In this document: piece by piece, positions 1 through 7,159 of the stretch
How the letters are laid out: every line of letters begins with the position of its first letter
Numbering within the stretch: the first letter of the stretch is position 1
NCBI RefSeq assembly: GCF_001429785.1
Contig: NZ_LMJF01000016.1
Span: 1-50,920 of the forward strand
Direction: 5' to 3'
Length of the DNA: 50,920 nt
Source of the DNA: Lysobacter sp. Root916
GTDB taxonomy: Bacteria; Pseudomonadota; Gammaproteobacteria; Xanthomonadales; Xanthomonadaceae
Notes under the pieces: generated by a model
Told to the model about the DNA's origin: nothing
The model's input: the letters and a program-made list of their open reading frames with translations, nothing else
The model's database searches: none
Program-made: the position numbers and the translations under genes

Positions 1-107
1 GCGGCTCACGCCGCTCCCACAGGCGGCTCACGCCGCTCCCACAGGAGGCGGGCCCGAAGCGGCGACGTCGCTCGGACTGGCGCGGTCGCGGCTTACGCCG
101 CTCCTAC
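1..107. repeat. REP-like palindromic repeats, three copies
   Basis: Two directly adjacent 22-base copies of a unit starting GCGGCTCACGCCGCTCC lie at 1-22 and 23-44, and a variant (GCGGCTTACGCCGCTCCTAC) lies at 88-107. Each can fold through GCGGC/GCCGC arms. The same unit recurs in both orientations near 39.8 kb and 40.4 kb, so it is an interspersed genomic repeat and not a gene. Confidence 0.8.
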
Positions 108-311
108 CCCAAAGCCGGGCGGCGCGCTCGAGGGACCAGCTTGCCCGCCGTTAGGTATGTGCGGATCTTGGCGTTTCACCGCCGCGCCTGCATCCGCGGG
201 GCGCTGTCGCTACACTCTCGTTTGCCGTCGCGCGATTCAGCGCGGCGTGCCGGTCGCGGCCCGCTCGGGCTCGCGATCCTACTGATCCCCGAATGGGGAG
301 GAGACTTGAGC

Positions 312-347
312 ATGAAGTTCACCAACATCGGCGCGGTACACCGCTAA
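312..347 (+). CDS. Candidate 11-residue leader peptide
   Basis: A short ORF encodes MKFTNIGAVHR and stops. It is preceded by a very strong Shine-Dalgarno sequence (GGGGAGGAG, about 8 bases before the ATG), which is stronger than that of the ABC transporter downstream. A perfect 9-bp hairpin begins ten bases after the stop codon, and further short palindromes follow up to the transporter start at 571. This layout resembles a translated leader with attenuation. I recognise no known leader family; one His and one Arg do not make an obvious sensor codon run. It could also be chance or the remnant of a gene start. Confidence 0.35.
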   Translation: MKFTNIGAVHR

Positions 348-356
348 GTCCGCGTA

Positions 357-378
357 CGCGGCCTGGTTTCAGGCCGCG
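357..378 (+). promoter_or_regulatory. Hairpin after the leader ORF, possible attenuator
   Basis: CGCGGCCTG at 357-365 pairs perfectly with CAGGCCGCG at 370-378 around a GTTT loop. No U-tract follows, so it is not a classical terminator by itself. Further palindromes lie between it and the ABC gene: a GGCGCC pair near 463-477 and a CGCCGCGCGGCG stretch near 527-538. Confidence 0.4.
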
Positions 379-570
379 CCAGGCAGACCGTCCGTCGTCA
401 GGGCCTGTTGTGGCCACTGATCGCGCGCGCTCGTCCGCCGCCCCACTCCCGATTCGTTGATCCGGCGCCACTGGCGCCTGTTCGCCTACGCGCGTTCGTG
501 TTCCCGGGCCCTAGTCCCGGAACGCTCGCCGCGCGGCGGGAGTTTCCACGCTCAACCTAGGCTCAAGGCC

Positions 571-2409
571 ATGATGATATTTCGTTGGTTCGAATCCCTG
601 ATCGACCCTTTCCGCCCCGCGCCGGAGGTCATGCCTCCGCGCACGGTCGCGGCGTTCTACTGGCATTACATCCGCCAGGCCTGGCCGGTGTTCGCGGTCC
701 TGACCGTGGTCGGTTTCTTCGTCGCGATCGTCGAGGTGGTGATGTTCGACTACCTGGGCAAGGTGGTCGACCTAGTCAACACCGCCTCGCCCGACCGACT
801 GTTCGCGCAACACGGCGGCGACCTGCTGTGGATGGCGGCGGTGATGCTGATCGCGCGGCCGTTTTTCCTGGGCTTGCACGATCTGCTGCTCAACCAGACC
901 GTGCATCCCAGCATGACCAACCTGGTGCGCTGGCAGACCCATCGCTACATGCTTCGGCAGAGTCTGGGCTTCTTCCAGAACGACTTCGCCGGCCGCGTCG
1001 CCAACCGGATCATGCAGACCGGGCCATCGTTGCGCGAATCCACCACCCAGGCCTTCGATGCGCTGTGGTACGTGATCGTGTATTCGGGTTCGGCGATCTA
1101 CCTGTTCGCGCAGGCGGATGCGTGGCTGGTGGTGCCGTTGCTGGTATGGATCGTGGTCTACATCGGCCTGCTGCGCTATTTCGTGCCGCGGGTGAAGCTG
1201 CGTTCGTGGCGCGCTTCGGACGCGCGCTCCAAGCTGATGGGGCGCATCGTCGACGGCTACACCAACATCGCCACGCTCAAGCTGTTCGCGCACTCGCGGC
1301 GCGAAGAGCAATATGTGGCCGAGGCGATGCAGGAGCAGACCGCGCGTTCGCGCGACATGACCCGCATGACCACGCTGATGGGTATGAGCATCACCGTGGT
1401 CAATGGCCTGCTGATCGTTGGTACCTGCGGCCTGGCGCTGTGGCTGTGGCACCGCGGCGCGATCACGGTCGGTGCGATCGCGCTGGCCACCGGCCTGGTG
1501 ATTCGCATCCACAACATGTCCGGGTGGATCATGTGGACGGTGAACGGCATCTTCGAGGACATCGGCACGGTGCAGGACGGCATCGAGACGATCTCGCGGC
1601 CGTTGACGGTGGTCGATCGCGAGGACGCAAAGGCCCTGACCGTGGCCGAGGGCGGGGTGCGCTTCGAGAACGTGCATTTCCACTACGGCCGCGACAGCGG
1701 ACTGATCGCCGACCTCGATCTGACGGTGCGGCCGGGCGAGAAGATCGGTCTGGTCGGACCTTCGGGTGCGGGCAAGTCGACCCTGATGAACATCCTGCTG
1801 CGCCTGTACGACCTCGAGGGCGGCCGCATCCTGATCGACGGGCAGGACATCGCCGGCGTCACCCAGGAGAGCCTGCGTTCGCAGATCGGCGTGGTCACTC
1901 AGGACACCTCGCTGCTGCATCGCTCGATCCGCGACAACCTGCTGTACGGGCGACCGGATGCGAGCGAGGACGAGATGCGCGCGGCCGCGCGCGAGGCACG
2001 CGCGGACGAGTTCATTCCGCGTCTGGTCGACGGCGAGGGCCGCCAGGGTTACGAGGCGCTGGTCGGCGAGCGCGGCGTCAAGTTGTCCGGTGGTCAGCGC
2101 CAGCGTGTGGCGATCGCGCGCGTGTTGTTGAAGAACGCACCGATCCTGATCCTGGACGAGGCGACCTCGGCGTTGGATTCGGAAGCCGAGGCGGCGATCC
2201 AGGACAGCCTGGACTCGCTGATGCAGGGCAAGACGGTGATCGCGATCGCGCACCGCCTGTCGACGATCGCGCGCATGGACCGGCTGGTGGTGATGGACCA
2301 GGGACGGATCATCGAGACCGGCACGCATGAGGAACTGATCGCGCACGACGGCTTGTACGCGCGTTTGTGGAAGCGGCAGACGGGTGGGTTTGTGGGGGTG
2401 GATGCTTAA
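571..2409 (+). CDS. Fused ABC exporter (permease plus ATPase)
   Basis: This 612-residue half-transporter is of the MsbA/multidrug exporter type and would act as an inner-membrane homodimer. The N-terminal half holds the hydrophobic transmembrane domain, with clear segments around WPVFAVLTVVGFFVAIV and further hydrophobic stretches. The C-terminal half is the nucleotide-binding domain, with Walker A GPSGAGKST, signature LSGGQ, Walker B ILILDEATSALD and the H-loop histidine in IAHRLST. The substrate cannot be read from the sequence. The start at 571 fits the family; an upstream TTG at 457 would add 38 low-complexity residues and is not preferred. A second ATG directly follows at 574. The Shine-Dalgarno is weak, in contrast to the short leader ORF upstream. 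Confidence 0.93.
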   Translation: MMIFRWFESLIDPFRPAPEVMPPRTVAAFYWHYIRQAWPVFAVLTVVGFFVAIVEVVMFDYLGKVVDLVNTASPDRLFAQHGGDLLWMAAVMLIARPFFLGLHDLLLNQTVHPSMTNLVRWQTHRYMLRQSLGFFQNDFAGRVANRIMQTGPSLRESTTQAFDALWYVIVYSGSAIYLFAQADAWLVVPLLVWIVVYIGLLRYFVPRVKLRSWRASDARSKLMGRIVDGYTNIATLKLFAHSRREEQYVAEAMQEQTARSRDMTRMTTLMGMSITVVNGLLIVGTCGLALWLWHRGAITVGAIALATGLVIRIHNMSGWIMWTVNGIFEDIGTVQDGIETISRPLTVVDREDAKALTVAEGGVRFENVHFHYGRDSGLIADLDLTVRPGEKIGLVGPSGAGKSTLMNILLRLYDLEGGRILIDGQDIAGVTQESLRSQIGVVTQDTSLLHRSIRDNLLYGRPDASEDEMRAAAREARADEFIPRLVDGEGRQGYEALVGERGVKLSGGQRQRVAIARVLLKNAPILILDEATSALDSEAEAAIQDSLDSLMQGKTVIAIAHRLSTIARMDRLVVMDQGRIIETGTHEELIAHDGLYARLWKRQTGGFVGVDA

Positions 2410-2433
2410 GCGTTGGGGCCGCCCTCACCCCAA

Positions 2434-2532
2434 CCCCTCTCCCGCGGTGCGGGAGAGGGGCTTAAGCAGGGCGCTTTGTAGTACTTGCGGCGGCCCTCAC
2501 ACCAACCCCTCTCCCGCGGTGCGGGAGAGGGG
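2434..2532. repeat. Two tandem copies of a hairpin repeat
   Basis: Two copies of a strong hairpin, with arms CCCCTCTCCCGC and GCGGGAGAGGGG around a GGT loop, lie at 2434-2460 and 2506-2532. Each is followed by a similar CTTAAGC..GGGCGCTTTG tail, so the repeated unit is about 72 bases. They sit between the converging ABC transporter and Y-family polymerase genes and could stabilise or terminate both transcripts. Confidence 0.85.
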
Positions 2533-2602
2533 CTTTAAGCGGGGCGCTTTGCCGTGTTTGCTGCCGCTTGCGGGAGAGGCCAATGCGAAGGAGGCTGGGT
2601 TT

Positions 2603-4096
2603 TCAGAACAGCGAGCCCGTGCTTCCGCGCTCGCCATCGCCGGGTTGGCCGCGGCGTTTGCGTACCCAGCCGCCGACGCCCGAGGGTTGGTGCGTGGCGG
2701 CGGCGGCCGGTTTCGGCTCGGTGCCGTCGCGCGCCTGGCGGTGCACGGTCTCGGCCAGTACGTTGAACTGGCGCAGGCGCTGCAGCCAGAGTTCGTCCAT
2801 GCTCGGATCGGCGACCAGCGGCGCGGCGCCGAGGTCGGCTTCGGTGGCTTCGTCGGGGATGTGGCCGAACGGAATGCGCATCGGTGCGGCGCCTTGGGCC
2901 AGGGCCTCGTGCATCGCGCCGAAGTACAGGCGATTGTTGCCGTAACGCTGGTTGACCTGATCGAGCACGCGGGTCAGGGCCTGGTTGCGATGGCGGTCGG
3001 CGAACAGGGCGCCGGTCTCGGCGGCGCAGGGCTGCAGATCGATCAGGGACACCGCCACCGACAGCGGCGGGTGGCGTTGCAGATTCCAGCGCCCGCTGGC
3101 GGCGGCGCGCATCAGCGGTTCGATCGCCTCGGCCAGCAGTTGCAGCAGGGTCGGTGTGTCGTCCAAGGCGGCGAAGGACAGGCCGCGGTCGTAGCGCTGT
3201 TCGCGGCCGATGAAGCGCACGTGCAGGCTGAGCCCGCGCGCCTGGCAGCGCTCCTGGCGCAACCGCATCGCCGCCTTGGCCAGCAGCTTGAACATCACTG
3301 AGCGCATGCCTTCGGCGTTGCGCATCTGCGGGTCCAGCACATGCGAGTGGCCGACCGAGCCCACCGCCTTGCGCTGGCGCGAAGGCGGCTCGATACCGCG
3401 CAGCTGGGCCCAGAATCGCTCGCCCTCGATGCCGCCCCAGATCGCGCGCAGGTGTTCGCGCGGCGCGGCGGTAAGCTGCGCGACCGTGCTCAGGCCGGCG
3501 TCGTGCAGGCGTTGCAGCATCGAGGGGCCGACGCCGCACAGGTCCTGCAGGTCCAGACCGTGCAGCGCATGCGGCAGGTCGGCCAACTCGACCACGGTGA
3601 GGCCGTCGATCTTCTCCAGGTCGGAAGCGGTCTTGGCCAGAAAGGTATTGGGCGCGATGCCGATCGAGCAGCGAATCGCCGGGCTCAGGCCGCGATCGAT
3701 CAAGGTCTGCTTGATCCGCTGGGCGATCGCGATGGCGTTGTCGCGCTGGCGCTCGCGCCCCATCAGGCGGCACGCGACCTCGTCGATCGACAGCGGTTTG
3801 CCGTCGATCGGGATGCAGTCCTCGATCGCCGCGATCAGTTGATGGTGCAGCTCGACATAGCGCGCCGGTCGCGCCTGCACGATGGCGATATCGGGGCAGC
3901 GTTCCAGCGCTTCGCGCACCGGCGTGCCGGTCTTGACCCCGTGCCGCTTGGCTTCGCGGCTGGCGGCGATGCAGCAGGTGGTCGCCGCCATCACCGGCAC
4001 CACGCCGACCGGACGCCCCCGCAGATCCGCCCGGTCGTACTGCTCGACCGAGGCGAAGTAGGAGTTGAAGTCGACGAACAGGCAGCGCAGGGTCAC
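2603..4096 (-). CDS. Y-family DNA polymerase (DinB/UmuC-like)
   Basis: A 497-residue translesion-type polymerase, read from a GTG start at 4096 so that the protein opens with the catalytic motif LRCLFVDFNSYFASVEQ (first metal aspartate). Further family signs are the nucleotide-binding region PVGVVPVMAATTCCIAAS, the second acidic motif SIDEVACR, and the helix-hairpin-helix DLCGVGPSMLQRL of the thumb, followed by a little-finger region. The body is longer than typical DinB (about 350 residues) and the C-terminus is basic. An ATG at 4180 would add 28 Arg/Ala-rich residues and is rejected. No umuD, imuA or dnaE2 partner lies beside it. It should insert nucleotides opposite damaged bases; whether it is SOS-induced cannot be seen. 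Confidence 0.85.
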   Translation of the reverse strand: MTLRCLFVDFNSYFASVEQYDRADLRGRPVGVVPVMAATTCCIAASREAKRHGVKTGTPVREALERCPDIAIVQARPARYVELHHQLIAAIEDCIPIDGKPLSIDEVACRLMGRERQRDNAIAIAQRIKQTLIDRGLSPAIRCSIGIAPNTFLAKTASDLEKIDGLTVVELADLPHALHGLDLQDLCGVGPSMLQRLHDAGLSTVAQLTAAPREHLRAIWGGIEGERFWAQLRGIEPPSRQRKAVGSVGHSHVLDPQMRNAEGMRSVMFKLLAKAAMRLRQERCQARGLSLHVRFIGREQRYDRGLSFAALDDTPTLLQLLAEAIEPLMRAAASGRWNLQRHPPLSVAVSLIDLQPCAAETGALFADRHRNQALTRVLDQVNQRYGNNRLYFGAMHEALAQGAAPMRIPFGHIPDEATEADLGAAPLVADPSMDELWLQRLRQFNVLAETVHRQARDGTEPKPAAAATHQPSGVGGWVRKRRGQPGDGERGSTGSLF

Positions 4097-4166
4097 GGCG
4101 GCGGGCCACGCAGGGGTAGCGAAGTATCGCGCCGCGCGACGGGCCCTGCGAGGGCCGCCGGCCGGC

Positions 4167-4191
4167 GATCCGCCGAGCATGCCGGCGGATC
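4167..4191 (-). terminator. Hairpin downstream of rpiA
   Basis: GATCCGCCG at 4167-4175 pairs perfectly with CGGCGGATC at 4183-4191 around a 7-base loop. It lies between the rpiA stop and the polymerase gene on the same strand. There is no T-tract, so termination or mRNA protection is inferred only from position. Confidence 0.45.
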
Positions 4192-4227
4192 GTCTCGGAT
4201 GCTGAGATTTATTTCAGGATCAATCGC

Positions 4228-4875
4228 TTACAGCACGATCGGCGGTTCGCCGCCGACGATCACGACATCGGCCGGGCGGCGCGCGAACAGGCCGACGCTG
4301 ACCACGCCCGGGATCTGGTTGATCGCGGTTTCCAGGGCCACCGGGTCGGTGATGGCCAGGCCGTGGATGTCGAGGATCCAATTGCCGTTGTCGGTGACCA
4401 CGTTCTCGCGCCAGACCGGCTGGGCGCGGGTCATGCCCAGGATCTCGCGCGCGACCAGGCTGCGCGCCATCGGCACCACTTCCACCGGCAGCGGGAACTT
4501 GCCCAGCACGTCAACGCGCTTGGCCGGATCGACGATGCAGACGAACTTGGCGCTGGCCTCGGCGATGATCTTCTCGCGCGTGAGCGCGGCACCGCCGCCC
4601 TTGATCAGGCGCTTGTGCGGATCGCACTCATCGGCGCCGTCGACGTACAGCGCGAGCGGGCCGGTGGCGTTGAGGTCCAGCACTTCGATGCCCAGCGCCT
4701 TCAGGCGCGCGGTGCTCTGCTCGGAGCTGGACACGGCGCCCTTGATGCGCTCCTTGATCCGGCCCAGCGCATCGATGAAGTAGGCGACCGTGGAACCGGT
4801 GCCGACGCCGACGATCATGCCGTCCTCGATGTAGTCGATGGCTTTTTCGCCGGCCAGGCGCTTGGCTTCAGTCAT
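4228..4875 (-). CDS. rpiA: Ribose-5-phosphate isomerase A
   Basis: This 215-residue enzyme interconverts ribose-5-phosphate and ribulose-5-phosphate in the non-oxidative pentose phosphate pathway. Family landmarks are the phosphate-binding [15 protein letters not shown] near residue 25, VDGADECD (catalytic acidic residues), [14 protein letters not shown], and the C-terminal region [12 protein letters not shown]. The length matches the family (E. coli about 219). The start is ATG 4875 ([16 protein letters not shown]); longer readings run into a repeat element. That repeat ends 5 bases upstream of the start and leaves no room for an ordinary Shine-Dalgarno outside the repeat itself. Confidence 0.96.
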   Translation of the reverse strand: MTEAKRLAGEKAIDYIEDGMIVGVGTGSTVAYFIDALGRIKERIKGAVSSSEQSTARLKALGIEVLDLNATGPLALYVDGADECDPHKRLIKGGGAALTREKIIAEASAKFVCIVDPAKRVDVLGKFPLPVEVVPMARSLVAREILGMTRAQPVWRENVVTDNGNWILDIHGLAITDPVALETAINQIPGVVSVGLFARRPADVVIVGGEPPIVL

Positions 4876-4880
4876 GAGTA

Positions 4881-4995
4881 GGGATTCGTGATTGGGGATT
4901 CGGGATTGGTTAGAGCGGGCGGCGGCGCGGATTTCGCAGATTCGTTTGAGTCTCGAGGCGCTTTTGCGAATCCCGAATCCCCAATCACGAATCCC
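4881..4995. repeat. 27-bp perfect inverted repeat filling the rpiA upstream gap
   Basis: The left arm at 4881-4907 (beginning GGGATTCGTGATTGGGGATT) is the exact reverse complement of the right arm at 4969-4995, with 61 bases between them. Read on the rpiA strand, the arm nearest the gene ends 5 bases before its ATG. A second copy at 38982-39094 ends 6 bases before the gmk ATG in the same relative orientation. It almost completely fills the space between the EVE gene and rpiA. Confidence 0.9.
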
Positions 4996-5003
4996 GGCTC
5001 CAC

Positions 5004-5474
5004 TCACTCCATCGCCAACAGCAGCTTCCACTGCGCCGCCGTCACCGGCAGCACCGACAGGCGGTTGCCGCGTCGGGTCAGGGCGAAGTCCTCGCCGAGT
5101 TCGTCGGCGCGCGCCTTGATCTCGTCCAGGGTGATCACGCGCTTGAGCTTGCGGTCGAAGGCCACGTCCACCAGCAGCCAGCGAGGGTCTTCGCGCGTGC
5201 TCTTGGGGTCGTGGTAATCGGACTTGGCGTCGAACTGGGTCGGGTCCGGGTAGGCGGCGCTGGCGATGCTGGCCAGGCCGGCGATGCCGGGCACGGCGGT
5301 GTTGGAGTGGTAGAACAGCACGCCGTCGCCGACCTTCATGCCGTCGCGCATGTAGTTGCGCGCCTGGTAGTTGCGCACGCCGTTCCAGGGTTCGGTGCGC
5401 ACGCGCTCGAGGTCGTCGATGGAAAAGGTGTCGGGTTCGGACTTCATCAGCCAGTAGCGGCGGCGTGCGGTCAT
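5004..5474 (-). CDS. EVE-domain protein
   Basis: A 156-residue single-domain protein of the EVE (PUA-like) family, related to human THYN1. It opens with [18 protein letters not shown], followed by [29 protein letters not shown], the standard start of the fold, and then AYPDPTQFD and [13 protein letters not shown] domains bind modified bases in DNA or RNA; the target here is unknown. It lies 8 bases downstream of fau on the same strand, so co-transcription is likely, and this EVE/fau adjacency is what I would expect in xanthomonads. The start is ATG 5474. Confidence 0.92.
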   Translation of the reverse strand: MTARRRYWLMKSEPDTFSIDDLERVRTEPWNGVRNYQARNYMRDGMKVGDGVLFYHSNTAVPGIAGLASIASAAYPDPTQFDAKSDYHDPKSTREDPRWLLVDVAFDRKLKRVITLDEIKARADELGEDFALTRRGNRLSVLPVTAAQWKLLLAME

Positions 5475-5482
5475 GGGGGCGT

Positions 5483-6076
5483 TCACGCGATCAGGGAATG
5501 TCGGCAGTCGTAGACGGCGGCGTCGCTGCACACGGCGTCGAGGGCCACGTCCCAGTCGGCGCGGTCCAGCGCGTCGACGCGCTGGACCTCGAACGCGGCG
5601 CCGACCAGCCAGGGCGGCGCGGGCTCGCGCTGGCGGAACGCGAAGCTGCGATCGTACCAGCCGCCGCCCATGCCCAGCCGGTGGCCGCGCGGGTCGAAAC
5701 CGACCAGAGGGGCCACCGCCAGGCTCAGGTCTTGCGGCGCCAGCAGCGAGCTCGCGGCCACGTCGGGCTCGGGGATGCCGTAGCGGTTGCTGACCAGCGG
5801 GTCGCCCGCGCGCCAGGGCGCGAAGCGCAGGGCGCCGTCGTCGCCGAGCACGGGCAGGCAATAGATGCACTCCGGCGGCAGCCGCAGTTGCCAGACGTGC
5901 AGGCCGATTTCCCCGTCCAGGGCCCAGTAACCGGCCACGTAGCCGGCCTGGGGCGCGAACGGCAGGCCCAGCAACCGCGCGGCCAGGCGCTCGGCGCCGG
6001 CGATGCGGTCGGCCGCGCTCAAGGCGCGGCGGCGCTCGCGCAGGTCGCGGCGCAATGCCGCACGGTCAGCCGTCAT
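5483..6076 (-). CDS. fau: 5-formyltetrahydrofolate cyclo-ligase
   Basis: A 197-residue enzyme that converts 5-formyl-THF to 5,10-methenyl-THF using ATP. It starts with the family-typical helix [20 protein letters not shown] and contains the C-terminal motif [16 protein letters not shown], which carries the conserved glycine-rich ATP/substrate loop. The start at 6076 is chosen because earlier in-frame codons translate the 6S RNA terminator region. Its place just downstream of the 6S RNA is the conserved ssrS-fau (ygfA) arrangement, in which fau can be read through from the 6S promoter. Confidence 0.93.
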   Translation of the reverse strand: MTADRAALRRDLRERRRALSAADRIAGAERLAARLLGLPFAPQAGYVAGYWALDGEIGLHVWQLRLPPECIYCLPVLGDDGALRFAPWRAGDPLVSNRYGIPEPDVAASSLLAPQDLSLAVAPLVGFDPRGHRLGMGGGWYDRSFAFRQREPAPPWLVGAAFEVQRVDALDRADWDVALDAVCSDAAVYDCRHSLIA

Positions 6077-6136
6077 GCGGCGGGGCTTCCATCTGGGGGC
6101 GGCACGCGGCCGCTCGCGGCGGCGCGCCAACAAGGA

Positions 6137-6158
6137 ACGGGCGCCGCGAGGCGCCCGT
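6137..6158 (-). terminator. Terminator of 6S RNA
   Basis: On the minus strand ACGGGCGCC, a TCGC loop and GGCGCCCGT form a perfect 9-bp hairpin followed by TCCTTGTTGG, a partially T-rich tail. It lies just after the inferred 3' end of 6S RNA and before fau. Confidence 0.65.
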
Positions 6159-6165
6159 CCGGAAT

Positions 6166-6357
6166 AAGTAGTCCTCCGCCAATGGCGATGCATGCCAAAC
6201 GACCTTGAACCCGGGGTTCAAGTGGGGACGCTTGGCTGCCTTCGGGCTTCCCGCTACGAGGCGGACTTGCACTCCGGGCTTCCGCTGCGCCCCCGTGGTC
6301 GTAATTAAGGGACAAGGCGAATGTTTGTGCACGCCGTCGCGCACAGCAGAGGACGTT
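6166..6357 (-). ncRNA. ssrS: 6S RNA
   Basis: The region between zapA and fau on the same strand carries a 6S RNA, which binds sigma-70 RNA polymerase holoenzyme and down-regulates transcription in stationary phase. The diagnostic segment CTTGAACCCCGGGTTCAAGG is present, matching the 3' half hairpin of the E. coli molecule (CCUUGAACCAAGGGUUCAAGG). The ends pair: CGTCCTC near the 5' end with GAGGAC near the 3' end. A TATACT -10 element lies just upstream and a terminator hairpin just downstream, so the length of about 190 is well supported, although both ends are estimates. The zapA-ssrS-fau order is the classic locus. Confidence 0.9.
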
Positions 6358-6362
6358 GGCGA

Positions 6363-6368
6363 AGTATA
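6363..6368 (-). promoter_or_regulatory. -10 element of the 6S RNA promoter
   Basis: TATACT on the minus strand, about 6 bases before the inferred 5' end of 6S RNA. No good -35 match (TTGACA) was found at 16-18 bases further upstream. Confidence 0.55.
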
Positions 6369-6527
6369 GCGCGGGAGTGCGGGTGCGCATGCCCGCTCGT
6401 CGGCGATGCTGCGTTGCGATTCATCGAACATGTGATCGCGTCGGCGCAAACGGCCGATCGGCTTGCGTTCACGGGCGCCGCCAGCGCGCGTTGGGCGCGA
6501 GCGGTGCGGATTCGACCATGCGCGGAC

Positions 6528-6830
6528 TCAGCGCGGCGCGGTCTCGAACAGGCCGTCGAGCTTGCGATGCAGGTCGCCCAGGGTGCGCGCGAGTTCGCGA
6601 TCGCGGCTTTCGTTCTCGCCGCGCAACTGTTGTAGTTCGTGGGCGAGATTCAGCGCGGCCAATACCGCCACGCGGTCGAGCGCGGCCATGCGGTTGCCGC
6701 CGCGGATCTCGCGCATCTTGCTGTCCAGCAGCTTAGCCGCCGACAGCAGGCTGTCGCGTTCGGACGGCTCGCAGCCGACCGTGTACTCGCGGTCGAGCAG
6801 GCGGATGCTGACGGGTTCGCTGGCGCTCAT
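6528..6830 (-). CDS. zapA: Cell division protein ZapA
   Basis: A 100-residue protein with the ZapA pattern: an N-terminal beta domain (VSIRLLDREYTVGCEPSERDSLLSAAKLLDSKM) followed by a long helix that forms a coiled coil (ALDRVAVLAALNLAHELQQL). ZapA tetramers bundle FtsZ filaments at mid-cell. It lies 10 bases downstream of a ZapB-like coiled-coil gene, with 6S RNA following, the standard arrangement in this lineage. Confidence 0.95.
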   Translation of the reverse strand: MSASEPVSIRLLDREYTVGCEPSERDSLLSAAKLLDSKMREIRGGNRMAALDRVAVLAALNLAHELQQLRGENESRDRELARTLGDLHRKLDGLFETAPR

Positions 6831-6840
6831 CGGCTCGTGC

Positions 6841-7062
6841 TCAGGTGTGCTGCTCGAGCGACTTCAGCCGCGCGATCATCGCTTCGACGCGGGTGCGCGC
6901 CTGCTCGTTCTTGGCCAGCAGGGCCGAGCGTTCGCCGGCCAGCTGTTCCTGTTGCTGGCGCAGGCTGCGGTTCTCGTCGTGCAGACGACGCGCGCGCTCG
7001 GCCAACTCGTCGACGCGGTCGGCGAGCGATTGCATTTGGGCGAGCAGTTCGGCGCGGTCCAT
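6841..7062 (-). CDS. ZapB-like short coiled-coil protein (TIGR02449 type)
   Basis: A 73-residue protein that is almost entirely a predicted coiled coil (heptad leucines in LLAQMQSLADRVDELAERARRLHDENRSL), with no transmembrane segment. Its place directly upstream of zapA, and its size, fit the TIGR02449 family, often thought of as ZapB-like. The start is set at ATG 7062, because the longer ORF adds 12 residues without a ribosome-binding site. A role in Z-ring organisation is inferred from neighbour and fold. Confidence 0.8.
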   Translation of the reverse strand: MDRAELLAQMQSLADRVDELAERARRLHDENRSLRQQQEQLAGERSALLAKNEQARTRVEAMIARLKSLEQHT

Positions 7063-7159
7063 ACGGCCACGATAGGCAGGGAGCCGGGAGCCGGTCAAGC
7101 AGGCGACGGCGCGGACCGGACCGCCAGGTGAACGGATGCGTCGGAGCGGGCCGGCGGTC

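Noticed and set aside
141-347. 68-codon ORF at the window start
   Set aside because: The first 57 codons have no ribosome site or protein character; only the last 11-codon part has a strong start signal.
457-570. TTG-started N-terminal extension of the ABC exporter
   Set aside because: The added 38 residues are Arg/Ser-rich, do not fit the family and overlap the hairpin-rich leader region.
2384-3301. Plus-strand ORF over the hairpin repeats and polymerase gene
   Set aside because: It is antisense to the Y-family polymerase and begins inside the ABC gene and repeat units.
6066-6449. ORFs within the 6S RNA region
   Set aside because: They have no recognisable protein features, and the RNA signature, promoter and terminator explain the region.
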